Assembly: GCA_934502905.1 (NCBI GenBank)
Contig: CAKSVK010000076.1
Span: 1 to 16,436 of the forward strand
Length of the DNA: 16,436 bases
Direction: 5' to 3'
Source of the DNA: an uncultured Chitinophagaceae bacterium
GTDB taxonomy: Bacteria > Bacteroidota > Bacteroidia > Chitinophagales > Chitinophagaceae
In this document: piece by piece, positions 1 to 6,750 of the stretch
Position numbering within the stretch: the stretch's first letter is position 1
Layout of the letters: each line of letters begins with the position of its first letter
Made by a program: the position numbers and the translations under genes
Notes under the pieces: generated by a model
The model's database searches: none
Seen by the model: only the letters and a program-made list of their open reading frames with translations
Told to the model about the DNA's origin: nothing

Positions 1-1146
1 TGCAAGACGAATCTTGTTGACTTCATATACCCAGTCTTTGGTTTGTTGTAAATTGAAATCAGGCTTTATTCCATTTAATAAGTATTCGTTGGTATACCTG
101 TATTGGGAAATGCTATTGAACTTTTTCGTTGCATCTGCATCGTAGATGGTTCCCGGGTTGGCATTTCCATGATCCGTGGTAATGATCACCAGCGTATTCC
201 CGTCTTTTTCTGCAAACGCCATCGCTACCTTTATCGCTTCATCAAAAGCCAGTTGATCGTGAATTAATCCTGCAATATCATTGGCATGAGCTGCCCAATC
301 TACCTTTCCGGCTTCTACCTGGAGCACAAATCCATTTGTATGGTCTTTCAGGTGATCAATGGCCACAGTGGTCATTTCTGCGAGTGTGGGGGTATTTTGC
401 AAACCTGCATTGTTGATCCTGTCTATTGAATAGGGTAAGGCACCCGTACCGAAAACACCCAGCAACGGTTTGTTTTTTTGAATATTCCTCAAGCCCGGCC
501 CGTCTTTAATAACCTGATATCCTTTTTGCTCGTATACTTTATACAGGTCCTTTTTGTCTGCTCTTTTATCGGGATTGAAAAACTCATCTCCCCCACCCAT
601 CAAAATATCCAATCCAATCTCCGCATAGGTGGCTGCGATATCCGGTTCGGCATTCCGCTTGGCTGCATTTACACAAAAGCCCGCGGGGGTTGCATGGGTG
701 ATCGTAACAGTAGTAACACAACCCGCTTTTTTGCCCGCCTTCTTAAATTTTTGCCAGACCGGCAAATGGAAAGCTCCGTCAGCGCCTATATTCAGCACGC
801 CGTTTTTTACCCTTACTCCACCACCAAAGGCTGAGCTGGCGGCAGCAGAATCTGTGACAATAGAGCTTGCCGACGCCGTATCCATCAAAGCCCTGCCCAA
901 TTTTTGTTCCTGGTATAACTTCATCCAGTTACTTTTCCTGCTAAGAATTTGCTGAGCGTACAGATCCGCCATAGCCAGGGTTCCTGTGCTCATGCCATCA
1001 CTTATCAAGAAGATAATATTCTTTGCATACCTGCCGGAAAAATGATCATTCCGTTCGTGGCCCGGCGCAACGAGCGATGATGACCCGAAAAAACCGGTAC
1101 CGGCCACCGTTAGGGATGCATTTTTAAAAAACGACCTCCGTTTCAC
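1..1146 (-). CDS. Alkaline phosphatase, Tat-exported, 3' end cut by window edge
   Basis: Metal-dependent phosphomonoesterase of the alkaline phosphatase superfamily, releasing phosphate from organic esters outside the cytoplasm. The frame opens with GTG at 1146 (no in-frame ATG nearby) and stays open to base 1, giving 382 visible residues; the C-terminus is missing. The N-terminus KRRSFFKNASL (2-12) fits a twin-arginine signal followed by a hydrophobic stretch. Visible family motifs are FLISDGMS with metal ligand D50, VTDSAAASSA with nucleophile S100, THATPAGF with H151, E278 then KVDWAAHAND (281-290, D283/H287), and TTDHGN (323-328, D325/H326). The last metal histidine of the family would lie beyond the edge. 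The gene is downstream of, and on the same strand as, the small His/Cys protein, 160 bases away. No Pho box was recognised. The function call is firm; the GTG start is the best available choice. Confidence 0.9.
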   Translation of the reverse strand, partial: MKRRSFFKNASLTVAGTGFFGSSSLVAPGHERNDHFSGRYAKNIIFLISDGMSTGTLAMADLYAQQILSRKSNWMKLYQEQKLGRALMDTASASSIVTDSAAASSAFGGGVRVKNGVLNIGADGAFHLPVWQKFKKAGKKAGCVTTVTITHATPAGFCVNAAKRNAEPDIAATYAEIGLDILMGGGDEFFNPDKRADKKDLYKVYEQKGYQVIKDGPGLRNIQKNKPLLGVFGTGALPYSIDRINNAGLQNTPTLAEMTTVAIDHLKDHTNGFVLQVEAGKVDWAAHANDIAGLIHDQLAFDEAIKVAMAFAEKDGNTLVIITTDHGNANPGTIYDADATKKFNSISQYRYTNEYLLNGIKPDFNLQQTKDWVYEVNKIRLA

Positions 1147-1306
1147 GATATTCCAGATTAATAAGTAAGATAAATGTTGGGGTATTTTAGTAACTGCTGC
1201 TGTTTATAAGTACGACTTCCGTTTTATCAGCAACCAGCCACCCGGCAGGCATATGCGTGTATACAGCCCGGAATATCCAAAAGCGTTCCTGGTTTCCGAT
1301 GGTATA

Positions 1307-1681
1307 TCAAATGCAACCGGCGTGGGCAAAGAAAACATTTCCCTGCTGGCGGGGAGGTCCGCGGTCGCTTAATAGCCGGAGAAAGCCGTTAAAGTGATAC
1401 CAGGAAGAAAAGCCGTCCTTATATACCGTAGTCGCACCGGCAGCCGTTCCTGTAATAAAAAAGGGGGCAACAGGAAGTCCTGTAAGCTGAAAAGAGCAAA
1501 GCTCACAATCGTGACGATCATCCGTCCATACGCCGGTTGCCTTTTCCACCCTGCTTTCACCATTGCCATTATGCCGGTGAATATGTGTATGAATACTTTT
1601 GAGCGCTATAAAATGAACGAGAACAAGGAACAAAAAAGTCCCGTTGATCCTTCTTGCAAATATATTATTCAATATGCGCAC
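1307..1681 (-). CDS. Small His/Cys-rich membrane-anchored protein (hypothetical)
   Basis: 124 residues with no recognised enzymatic domain. Residues 12-30 form one hydrophobic segment, followed by a histidine cluster HTHIHRH (31-37), then DDRHDCELCSFQL (54-66) with a C59-x2-C62 pair, and RGPP at 107-110. Small Bacteroidota proteins with this plan (N-terminal anchor, histidines, CxxCSFQ, RGPP near the end) often lie near TonB-dependent metal or siderophore receptors; that is a recollection of the family, and no receptor is visible here. A metal-binding or metal-sensing role is inference. The start is GTG at 1681 because no ATG exists in frame. The promoter -7 box ends at 1686, so the mRNA would be nearly leaderless. 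The promoter is overlapped by two dyads. Confidence 0.65.
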   Translation of the reverse strand: MRILNNIFARRINGTFLFLVLVHFIALKSIHTHIHRHNGNGESRVEKATGVWTDDRHDCELCSFQLTGLPVAPFFITGTAAGATTVYKDGFSSWYHFNGFLRLLSDRGPPRQQGNVFFAHAGCI

Positions 1682-1684
1682 CAG

Positions 1685-1704
1685 CCAAAGTTAGTAAACT
1701 TTGG
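1685..1704. promoter_or_regulatory. Dyad over the -7 box
   Basis: Perfect inverted repeat CCAAAGTT-AGTA-AACTTTGG with 8-bp arms. One arm contains the -7 box of the His/Cys protein gene, so a protein bound here would block transcription. Confidence 0.5.
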
Positions 1705-1715
1705 GATAATTGCAA
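1686..1715 (-). promoter_or_regulatory. Bacteroidota-type promoter for the His/Cys protein
   Basis: Read on the minus strand, TTG (1715-1713), 19 bases, then TAACTTTG (1693-1686). This fits the Bacteroidota sigma-factor pattern TTTG/TTG-N19-21-TAnnTTTG. Transcription would start near 1680, practically at the GTG codon. Confidence 0.6.
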
Positions 1716-1725
1716 CTTAGTTGCA
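1711..1725. promoter_or_regulatory. Dyad over the -33 box, possible metalloregulator operator
   Basis: Perfect inverted repeat TGCAAC-TTA-GTTGCA. It covers the -33 TTG of the same promoter. A 15-bp AT-flanked dyad is the size expected for a Fur-family site. The link to a metal regulator is inference from the His/Cys-rich product. Confidence 0.5.
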
Positions 1726-1815
1726 TAATTTGTTTTTTAAATTTATTTGCCTAGTCGCTAATAGTTGGTCATTCCAGAACAGAACTACCGGGGCCCTATC
1801 TTCCTGCCCGCTCAG

Positions 1816-2859
1816 TTACAAACCGGGAAAATATTTGTCACAAACAGCATCGATCTTAGCCAGCTGCCCCGGCGATAATTTTTCTTTCTCCAACAGGCAA
1901 CCTGTATACGCCATAACACCTTCACGCCGTAACATTTCATGAATACCTGCAATGCAACCGTGGAAATTATGCGCCACGTCAAATACTGCTGCGTTGGCAT
2001 CGGTGATTTCAATGCCCTTTGCCAATACATGTTCAACACCAGCAAAGCCGTTGTTAATGCAATACTTTACTTCCTGTAAAGTATTCACCGCATGCGCCGT
2101 GCAAAATGCCCAATGCCCTAAAAGACCACCGACAAAAGTCTTTTCCACCGTTTTTCCATCTACCATAAACCGATAAGGTGTAAGAAGATCGGCGACAATA
2201 TTATCGTCATTGCCGGTATACAAGGCAATTTCATCTTTTCTCGAAGAATAACACACTGCCTTTACCACATCGATCGTGTGATACCTGTTGAATGCCGCGA
2301 TCTTGATCGCGTATACCCCCTGTATCTCTGCAAATTGCTTCCAGAAATTATAACTCAGCACCCTCCCTCCTACAGCCGGTTGCAAATAAAAGCCAAATAC
2401 CGGGATAACGGACGCGACCGCTTTCACTCTTTCCAGTAATACATCTTCCGTATAATGAGATAAGCCACCCATGCTCAGCAACCCCATATGATAACCATAT
2501 TTCCGTGCAGCTTCCGCCTCTGCAACCGCCTGGCTGGTTTCCCCGCAAATACCGGCTACTTTTAAAAACGGGCTTTCCAAAGGAGCAGAATCAATTTCTT
2601 CCGCAACAATCCTTAGTACCGGCTCCAGCAACTGAAACTCCTTATAACGTATTTCGAACTGTGTGGTATGAACCCCTACCGCCACCCCTCCTGCACCACT
2701 GTTGATATAATAACGGGTGAGCGCCCGCTGCCCGGGCTCATCGATCTGTTTCGAATCTTTTTGCAAAACCAGCGGATGCGCCGGGATAACGGTGCCACTG
2801 TATAAAAGCCTGGTTATTGCAGCAGACAAACCGGTTTGTGTATACTTAGTAGTTTCCAT
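1816..2859 (-). CDS. DapA/NAL-superfamily aldolase (dihydrodipicolinate synthase family)
   Basis: TIM-barrel class I aldolase or lyase of the dihydrodipicolinate synthase / N-acetylneuraminate lyase superfamily, 347 residues (classical DapA is about 290). Visible landmarks are GTVIPAHPL near 22-30, HTTQ (64-67) at the position of the family's GTTGE phosphate/carboxylate-binding turn, GFYLQP with the conserved Tyr158, and VYAIKIA with the Schiff-base Lys186. The active site therefore looks intact, but the flanking sequence is unlike true DapA, so lysine biosynthesis is unlikely. Cleavage or dehydration of a 2-keto-3-deoxy sugar acid is more plausible (inference). The ATG overlaps the last 14 bases of the epimerase gene, so the two are translationally coupled. 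A purine-rich AGGAAAGAG precedes the ATG. The substrate is unknown. Confidence 0.85.
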   Translation of the reverse strand: METTKYTQTGLSAAITRLLYSGTVIPAHPLVLQKDSKQIDEPGQRALTRYYINSGAGGVAVGVHTTQFEIRYKEFQLLEPVLRIVAEEIDSAPLESPFLKVAGICGETSQAVAEAEAARKYGYHMGLLSMGGLSHYTEDVLLERVKAVASVIPVFGFYLQPAVGGRVLSYNFWKQFAEIQGVYAIKIAAFNRYHTIDVVKAVCYSSRKDEIALYTGNDDNIVADLLTPYRFMVDGKTVEKTFVGGLLGHWAFCTAHAVNTLQEVKYCINNGFAGVEHVLAKGIEITDANAAVFDVAHNFHGCIAGIHEMLRREGVMAYTGCLLEKEKLSPGQLAKIDAVCDKYFPGL

Positions 2860-3862
2860 CTCTTTCCTGAAAATGTGTTGGTTTATTTATGGTTGCTCCT
2901 GCGTTTCTTACCCAATCACCGATCATTTCCACCATCACTTTAAGCGAAGTAGAAGGGTATCCGAATCGTTTAAAGCTTTCCGCCGCATTGCTGAGCAATG
3001 CTGTTGACGACTCCTGCCCGGTGAAAACGGGTTTCTTATCAAAAAAATCACCATACCACGTTGCTATCCAGCGAACGGAAACTGTTTCGGGGCCTGTAAT
3101 ATTCAGTATAGTAGAAGGTGTGGAGCAATGCAATAAGCTCCTGATAGCAAATTCATTGGCATCCGCCTGCCATATCACATTCACATTGCCCATGGTAAGG
3201 TCAATAGCCCTGCCTTCCCATACAGAACGGGCAATTTCCAGCAATACGCCATATTTCACATCGTTCGCGTAGTTCAACCGGTAAATAAGAAGGGGCGTAT
3301 TATACTTTCCTGAGAAGTATTGAAATATTCTTTCCCGGCCGAGACATGACTGGCCATATTCCCCTGCCGGCTGAGGGGGTAATTGCTCTGTTGCTCCACC
3401 ACTATCCGTTGCCGTTAGCGGATATACATTTCCTGTAGAAAAGACCACGATCCTGGAATCTTTATAATATTCTGCCACGCGGGATGGCAGGAAGGTATTC
3501 ATCGCCCATGTAAAAGGCTCATTCCCTTTTGTGCCAAATTTTGTACCTGCCAGGTAAAGCACATTTTTCACTTTGGGAAAGGTTGCCCATACTTTATCAT
3601 CCAGCAGGTCGGCTTTAATGGTTTGTATACCTTCGTCCTCCAGTTCCTTTTGCAGGCCCGGTTCTGAAAACCTGGCGACACCTGTTACTTTTTTTTCTAT
3701 CCCGGCCCTGACAATCGCCGCTTTACAAAGCCGGGCAAGGTCCGGTCCCATTTTGCCCCCCACGCCTAATATGATGATGTCGCCATCTATGGCGGTTATA
3801 TCTCTTATCAGCCTTTCGGAAGGCTGCAAGAGAGCGATATACTTTTGTAACAGGTCAGTCAT
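2846..3862 (-). CDS. NAD(P)-dependent epimerase/dehydratase family protein, atypical active site
   Basis: Extended short-chain dehydrogenase/epimerase, 338 residues. The Rossmann glycine motif GVGGKMG is at 33-39, an acidic ADLLD at 84-88, YLAGTKFG at 103-110, and the active-site Ser/Thr segment FSTGNVYP at 141-148. The catalytic tyrosine lies in EYGQSCLGRE (168-177): Tyr169 is present, but the Lys expected four residues later is Cys173. I recall related Bacteroidota and Planctomycetes proteins with a similar CLGRE, so this may mark a subfamily rather than damage. The gene is co-transcribed with the aldolase (14-base overlap). It lies downstream of the lacI gene on the same strand, with a 554-base gap containing a promoter, a candidate operator and a repeat element. 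The likely role is oxidation or epimerisation of a sugar or sugar acid before aldol cleavage; the substrate is unknown. Confidence 0.83.
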   Translation of the reverse strand: MTDLLQKYIALLQPSERLIRDITAIDGDIIILGVGGKMGPDLARLCKAAIVRAGIEKKVTGVARFSEPGLQKELEDEGIQTIKADLLDDKVWATFPKVKNVLYLAGTKFGTKGNEPFTWAMNTFLPSRVAEYYKDSRIVVFSTGNVYPLTATDSGGATEQLPPQPAGEYGQSCLGRERIFQYFSGKYNTPLLIYRLNYANDVKYGVLLEIARSVWEGRAIDLTMGNVNVIWQADANEFAIRSLLHCSTPSTILNITGPETVSVRWIATWYGDFFDKKPVFTGQESSTALLSNAAESFKRFGYPSTSLKVMVEMIGDWVRNAGATINKPTHFQERDGNY

Positions 3863-3874
3863 ATATTATTTTAA

Positions 3875-3885
3875 AAAACGCTTTT
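3875..3885. promoter_or_regulatory. Weak palindrome near the epimerase start
   Basis: AAAA-CGC-TTTT lies 13 bases before the epimerase ATG in AT-rich sequence. It could be a secondary regulator site, but its composition makes chance occurrence likely. Confidence 0.2.
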
Positions 3886-3932
3886 AAATTAAATAAGGCT
3901 ATTACAGGTGCATTTCAAGCTTTCGTTCTTTA

Positions 3933-3940
3933 CAAATCTA
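3933..3940 (-). promoter_or_regulatory. Possible second -7 box for the epimerase operon
   Basis: TAGATTTG on the minus strand matches TAnnTTTG and would give a leader of about 64 bases. No TTG is present at the -33 position, so it is weaker than the promoter at 4379-4409. Confidence 0.3.
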
Positions 3941-3975
3941 CCACTCAGTGAGACACCGGCCGGTGGCAGGCGCTA

Positions 3976-4209
3976 CAGGTGGGTGTCACCACCATGGCCG
4001 TCAATTTAAGCCTGAAGGGCTTACATATGAATAGCCCCCAACTTCGTTGGGAGGCAAATATCAAGGTTTTTGTTGAACCCCGAATGGGGTTCAATGTAAG
4101 CCTTGAACTTACCACCGGTACAACCGGTGGTTATTCAAATTAAACCCCTTCGGGGTATTTTACAGATCGTATTCCTAAAGTTTACGGCTATGGTGTCACC
4201 ACCCGCCTG
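3976..4209. repeat. 234-bp nested inverted-repeat (MITE/REP-like) element
   Basis: The ends 3976-4010 and 4175-4209 are inverted copies of 35 bp, matching at 26 of 35 positions; both contain GTGTCACCACC or its complement and GCCGT. Inside lie stacked hairpins: 4008-4022 (AAGCC/GGCTT), 4034-4055 (GCC-CCCAAC/GTTGGG-A-GGC), 4073-4094 (TTGAACCCC/GGGGTTCAA, perfect), 4111-4131 (ACCACCGGT/ACCGGTGGT, perfect) and 4144-4156 (ACCCC/GGGGT). Longer-range pairs also exist: GGCTTACAT (4018-4026) with ATGTAAGCC (4094-4102). It encodes no protein. It lies in the leader between the lacI and epimerase genes. No target-site duplication was found. Confidence 0.7.
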
Positions 4210-4329
4210 AAAAATTTGAACTTTTATTACGGCATCTGCTTATCTCCGATTTTACCGCAATGAGAATCGTTTTCGCCGAAGGTAAATGCGTCCATTATTG
4301 CCATTATACATTAACAGGATTATATGCAA

Positions 4330-4341
4330 GCTTATATAAGC
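4330..4341. repeat. 12-bp perfect palindrome
   Basis: GCTTATATAAGC, 16 bases from the candidate operator at 4358. It may be a second regulator site or chance; no copy was seen elsewhere in the window. Confidence 0.3.
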
Positions 4342-4357
4342 GGAGGCATTAATTTTC

Positions 4358-4369
4358 GGGTACGTACCC
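4358..4369. promoter_or_regulatory. Candidate LacI-type operator, epimerase-aldolase promoter
   Basis: Perfect 12-bp palindrome GGGTACGTACCC with the central CG typical of LacI/GalR operators. It begins 9 bases downstream of the -7 box at 4386-4379, so it covers the transcription start. An 11-of-12 copy occurs at 6656-6667 in the same position relative to another -7 box. The regulator is presumably the LacI protein encoded immediately upstream. Confidence 0.65.
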
Positions 4370-4378
4370 AACCCTAAC

Positions 4379-4409
4379 CAAATTTAAAAGTAAGCAGGTA
4401 TTTAACAAA
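4379..4409 (-). promoter_or_regulatory. Promoter for the epimerase-aldolase operon
   Basis: On the minus strand, TTTG (4409-4406), exactly 19 bases, then TAAATTTG (4386-4379), a full match to the Bacteroidota consensus. It starts 10 bases upstream... of the lacI stop on the coding-strand side, that is just past that gene, and would give a leader of about 510 bases before the epimerase ATG. Confidence 0.65.
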
Positions 4410-4416
4410 ATAATTT

Positions 4417-5493
4417 TCATACCTGATAATAAGCGTAATTCTCCTTTGTCACAATATCAATCGGCATATGGTACACTTCCGGAACCCTACGATTCAATAT
4501 AAGATGGTGATAGAGTGCCATAATACCCCGGTAGCCCTGCTCCTGCGGCTTCTGGCAAATCAGGAAATCTATTAAGCCATTCTTAAGATAATCAATGCTG
4601 GAAGGTATAAGATCATAACCAATGATTTTTACACGCTTGATATGATTTCTTTCCAGGCATTTAGCCACGCTTATCACGCGGGAGTTGGTAACGAATAGCA
4701 AACCAATGCGAGGGTTTTTTGTCAATACTTCCAGGATCTTCTTTTCAATTGTTTTCTCGTTTACATTGGTAATATCAGCCTTTAAAATTTCGTTCCTGAT
4801 CTTATAACGCGCAAAGTAAGACCGTACCCCCTCTTCTTTACGCAACAGCCGGTTATGCCTGGTATTTTTAATTTCCCGGGAAATATTGATGATCAGAACC
4901 TGGTCACGGGGTTTTACAAGATAGCTGATCAGCTGACCACCGAGATACCCGCTCGCAAACAGGTCGGGTCCTATATAGGAAAGGCTTTTCTGATCAGGAA
5001 TATCGGAATTGATGAATACATATGGAATGTTCCTGGCTTCACATGCGCGGGTGAATGTTATGGATTCTTCAATAAAGAAAGGTGCCAGCAGCACACCATC
5101 AAATTTTCCTTTCAAAATTTTATCCGAGCTTTTAAGAAAGGAGTCCTTATCATTCTGATCAAAGAAAAAGGTGGTAACCCCCACTCCCATTGATTTTATT
5201 TCTTCTGACGCCAGCTTTATGCCACTGGCAGGACCTTCCCAGAAAAAGCCCGACTCTTCATTGATCTCCGGGATCAGCACTGCAAAATGATACGCTTTCA
5301 TGGAAGCAAGCCTTCTGCCGATAATATTAGGCTGGTAATTCATTTCATCAATTACCTTCTTTACCTTTTCCAGTGTTTTTTTGGAAACACCCGGTCTGCC
5401 ATGAATTACCCTGTCTACAGTTGCCAGCGCAACATTCGCTCTACGCGCTATTTCCTTTACGCCGGTTGGGGTAGATTTTCTGGCTTTGGCCAT
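4417..5493 (-). CDS. LacI/GalR-family transcriptional regulator
   Basis: 358 residues, the usual length for the family. The N-terminal helix-turn-helix is clear: TGVKEIARRANVALATVDRV (10-29), followed by HGRPGVS and the hinge region MNYQPNIIGRRLAS. The rest is a periplasmic-binding-protein-like sensor domain starting at KAYHFAVLIPE. It is expected to bind a sugar-type ligand and leave its operator on induction. It lies between the GNAT gene and the epimerase-aldolase pair, all on the same strand. Candidate operators (GGGTACGTACCC and GGTTACGTACCC on the minus strand) sit at the promoters on both sides. Its own promoter has TTACCGTAA at a similar place, which may allow weak autoregulation. The start is ATG at 5493, about 22 bases after the predicted transcription start. 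The ligand is unknown. Confidence 0.93.
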   Translation of the reverse strand: MAKARKSTPTGVKEIARRANVALATVDRVIHGRPGVSKKTLEKVKKVIDEMNYQPNIIGRRLASMKAYHFAVLIPEINEESGFFWEGPASGIKLASEEIKSMGVGVTTFFFDQNDKDSFLKSSDKILKGKFDGVLLAPFFIEESITFTRACEARNIPYVFINSDIPDQKSLSYIGPDLFASGYLGGQLISYLVKPRDQVLIINISREIKNTRHNRLLRKEEGVRSYFARYKIRNEILKADITNVNEKTIEKKILEVLTKNPRIGLLFVTNSRVISVAKCLERNHIKRVKIIGYDLIPSSIDYLKNGLIDFLICQKPQEQGYRGIMALYHHLILNRRVPEVYHMPIDIVTKENYAYYQV

Positions 5494-5520
5494 ATTGCTC
5501 TTTTACGGTAACAAAACGAT

Positions 5521-5552
5521 CAAATTTAATACTGTTTCGGGTATGCCTCCAA
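5521..5552 (-). promoter_or_regulatory. Promoter of the lacI-family gene
   Basis: On the minus strand, TTG (5552-5550), 21 bases, then TAAATTTG (5528-5521), matching the Bacteroidota consensus. Eight bases downstream is GTTACCGTAA, which shares a GTTAC half with the candidate operators but has an extra central base. Confidence 0.6.
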
Positions 5553-5577
5553 TTTTTAAAGATTCATCCTTTTAAAG

Positions 5578-5609
5578 CTGAAAAATATTCTCCCGCCGGA
5601 TATTTTCAG
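5578..5609 (-). terminator. AT-rich hairpin after the GNAT gene, possible terminator
   Basis: CTGAAAAATAT (5578-5588) pairs with ATATTTTCAG (5600-5609), with one bulged A. It lies between the GNAT stop and the lacI promoter. There is no strong U-tract after it, so termination is only possible. Confidence 0.35.
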
Positions 5610-5640
5610 ACAAAATGCCCCGGCCGGAACAGGTTTTCGT

Positions 5641-6504
5641 TTATCCCAATTCCGGTCCGCATATAGTAAACATATGGCTGCTGACGCCGGGAAAGGGATT
5701 TCCTCCTTTGTACATTCTTGTAAAATAACGTTGTGTGTTAAATCCGGCGGCAGTTAATGAATACATCAATTCCTCCTTATCGCATAACACATCTATAACA
5801 ACCGGTCTTCCTGTAAGCTTGTCCAGCGCATGCATTAGAAGTAAATGGGCACCTGACTGGGTAAGGGCTGTTACAGGACCTATGTGGTGGTATTTGCTTC
5901 CGTCCCTTCCCAAGGCAAACCCCGTAATTCGGCCATTCCTTACCAATACCCATGCCTTATGCGGACAGACCTTTATCAGCATTTCAATTAGCGGCGCCCG
6001 GTTTATACCAAAAACGGCTTCGTCCAGGGTTACGATCCCGGGAATATGTTCCGGCCGGGCCGGTTCCGGTAAAACCTCATCGCCGGGAACAGCTATGTCA
6101 GGGAGCGCTGTATGCACCATTCTTGCAATACGGTATTCATTTTTGAAGCCAAATTTTGTATACACCTGCTGTCCCTGGGGTGTGGCATCGAGCTTAATGG
6201 AAGAGAAGGATCTCAACTTTCCGAAAACATGGTCAAGCAGCAATTTGCTGAGCCCCCTCCCTCTGTATGTTTTTTTTACCAGCACCATTCCAATCCAGGC
6301 AAGCCGGTTTGAATAATGAATGGACGTGGTTGTTGCAACGATCTCTTTTTCGCACACAGCAGCCACACAAATGCTTCCCGGATATGTTATTAAAAACTCC
6401 CAGTCGCTTGCCGTTTGGTTCCAGCCTTCCGCAGCAGACAGGCTTAATGCAACCACGGCGTCTTCCGCCCGCATGACGCTTATTGTAATATCGTTATCTT
6501 TCAT
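5641..6504 (-). CDS. GNAT N-acetyltransferase with YitH/HolE-like C-terminal domain
   Basis: Acetyl-CoA-dependent N-acetyltransferase, 287 residues from the ATG at 6504; the frame extends to a TTG at 6528, but the ATG gives the natural N-terminus MKDNDITISV. The first half is a GNAT fold: IGMVLVKKTYRGRGLSKLLL (71-90) carries the acetyl-CoA loop RGRGLS, and LDATPQGQQVYTKFGF (105-120) is the family's beta-6/7 region. The second half (about 145-285, with DEAVFGINRA, AWVLVRNGRITGFALGR, HHIGPV) resembles the YitH/HolE-type domain found after GNAT domains. The substrate is unknown. Upstream lies a -7 box with a near-perfect copy of the candidate LacI operator, so the gene may belong to the same regulon as the epimerase and aldolase. 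It might acetylate a product of that pathway; this is inference. Confidence 0.88.
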   Translation of the reverse strand: MKDNDITISVMRAEDAVVALSLSAAEGWNQTASDWEFLITYPGSICVAAVCEKEIVATTTSIHYSNRLAWIGMVLVKKTYRGRGLSKLLLDHVFGKLRSFSSIKLDATPQGQQVYTKFGFKNEYRIARMVHTALPDIAVPGDEVLPEPARPEHIPGIVTLDEAVFGINRAPLIEMLIKVCPHKAWVLVRNGRITGFALGRDGSKYHHIGPVTALTQSGAHLLLMHALDKLTGRPVVIDVLCDKEELMYSLTAAGFNTQRYFTRMYKGGNPFPGVSSHMFTICGPELG

Positions 6505-6655
6505 GGAACGATGCAGGTTATAATGCAATCCTTCAAAACCTCAAAAGATTCATAATGCTTTCTCCGATACGCCGGCTCCCCAACACACGTCATCAGTGCA
6601 ATATGAAACCTCCGGGGAAGAACCGTGCCAGCTGGCATTGAATAGTTTCAAAACC

Positions 6656-6667
6656 GGGTACGTAACC
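6656..6667. promoter_or_regulatory. Second candidate LacI-type operator, upstream of the GNAT gene
   Basis: GGGTACGTAACC on the plus strand (GGTTACGTACCC on the minus strand), 11 of 12 identical to the palindrome at 4358-4369. It begins 8 bases after the -7 box at 6683-6676, nearly the same spacing as at the epimerase promoter (9 bases). Confidence 0.6.
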
Positions 6668-6675
6668 GATGATTT

Positions 6676-6683
6676 CAAATGTA
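6676..6683 (-). promoter_or_regulatory. -7 box of a promoter for the GNAT gene
   Basis: TACATTTG on the minus strand matches TAnnTTTG. The -33 position is only T-rich, without a G. A leader of about 165 bases would separate it from the GNAT ATG. Confidence 0.45.
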
Positions 6684-6750
6684 TAATAAATATTTATAAA
6701 AAAAGAGGAATAATGGCTTTTAAATGCCGGTCACTTATAGTACCGGGGAT

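Noticed and set aside
478..955. Plus-strand frames of 108-118 residues
   Set aside because: They are shadows of the alkaline phosphatase gene, whose catalytic motifs are clear on the minus strand.
5735..6316. 193-residue plus-strand reading frame
   Set aside because: It is antisense to the well-supported GNAT gene and shows no domain signal.
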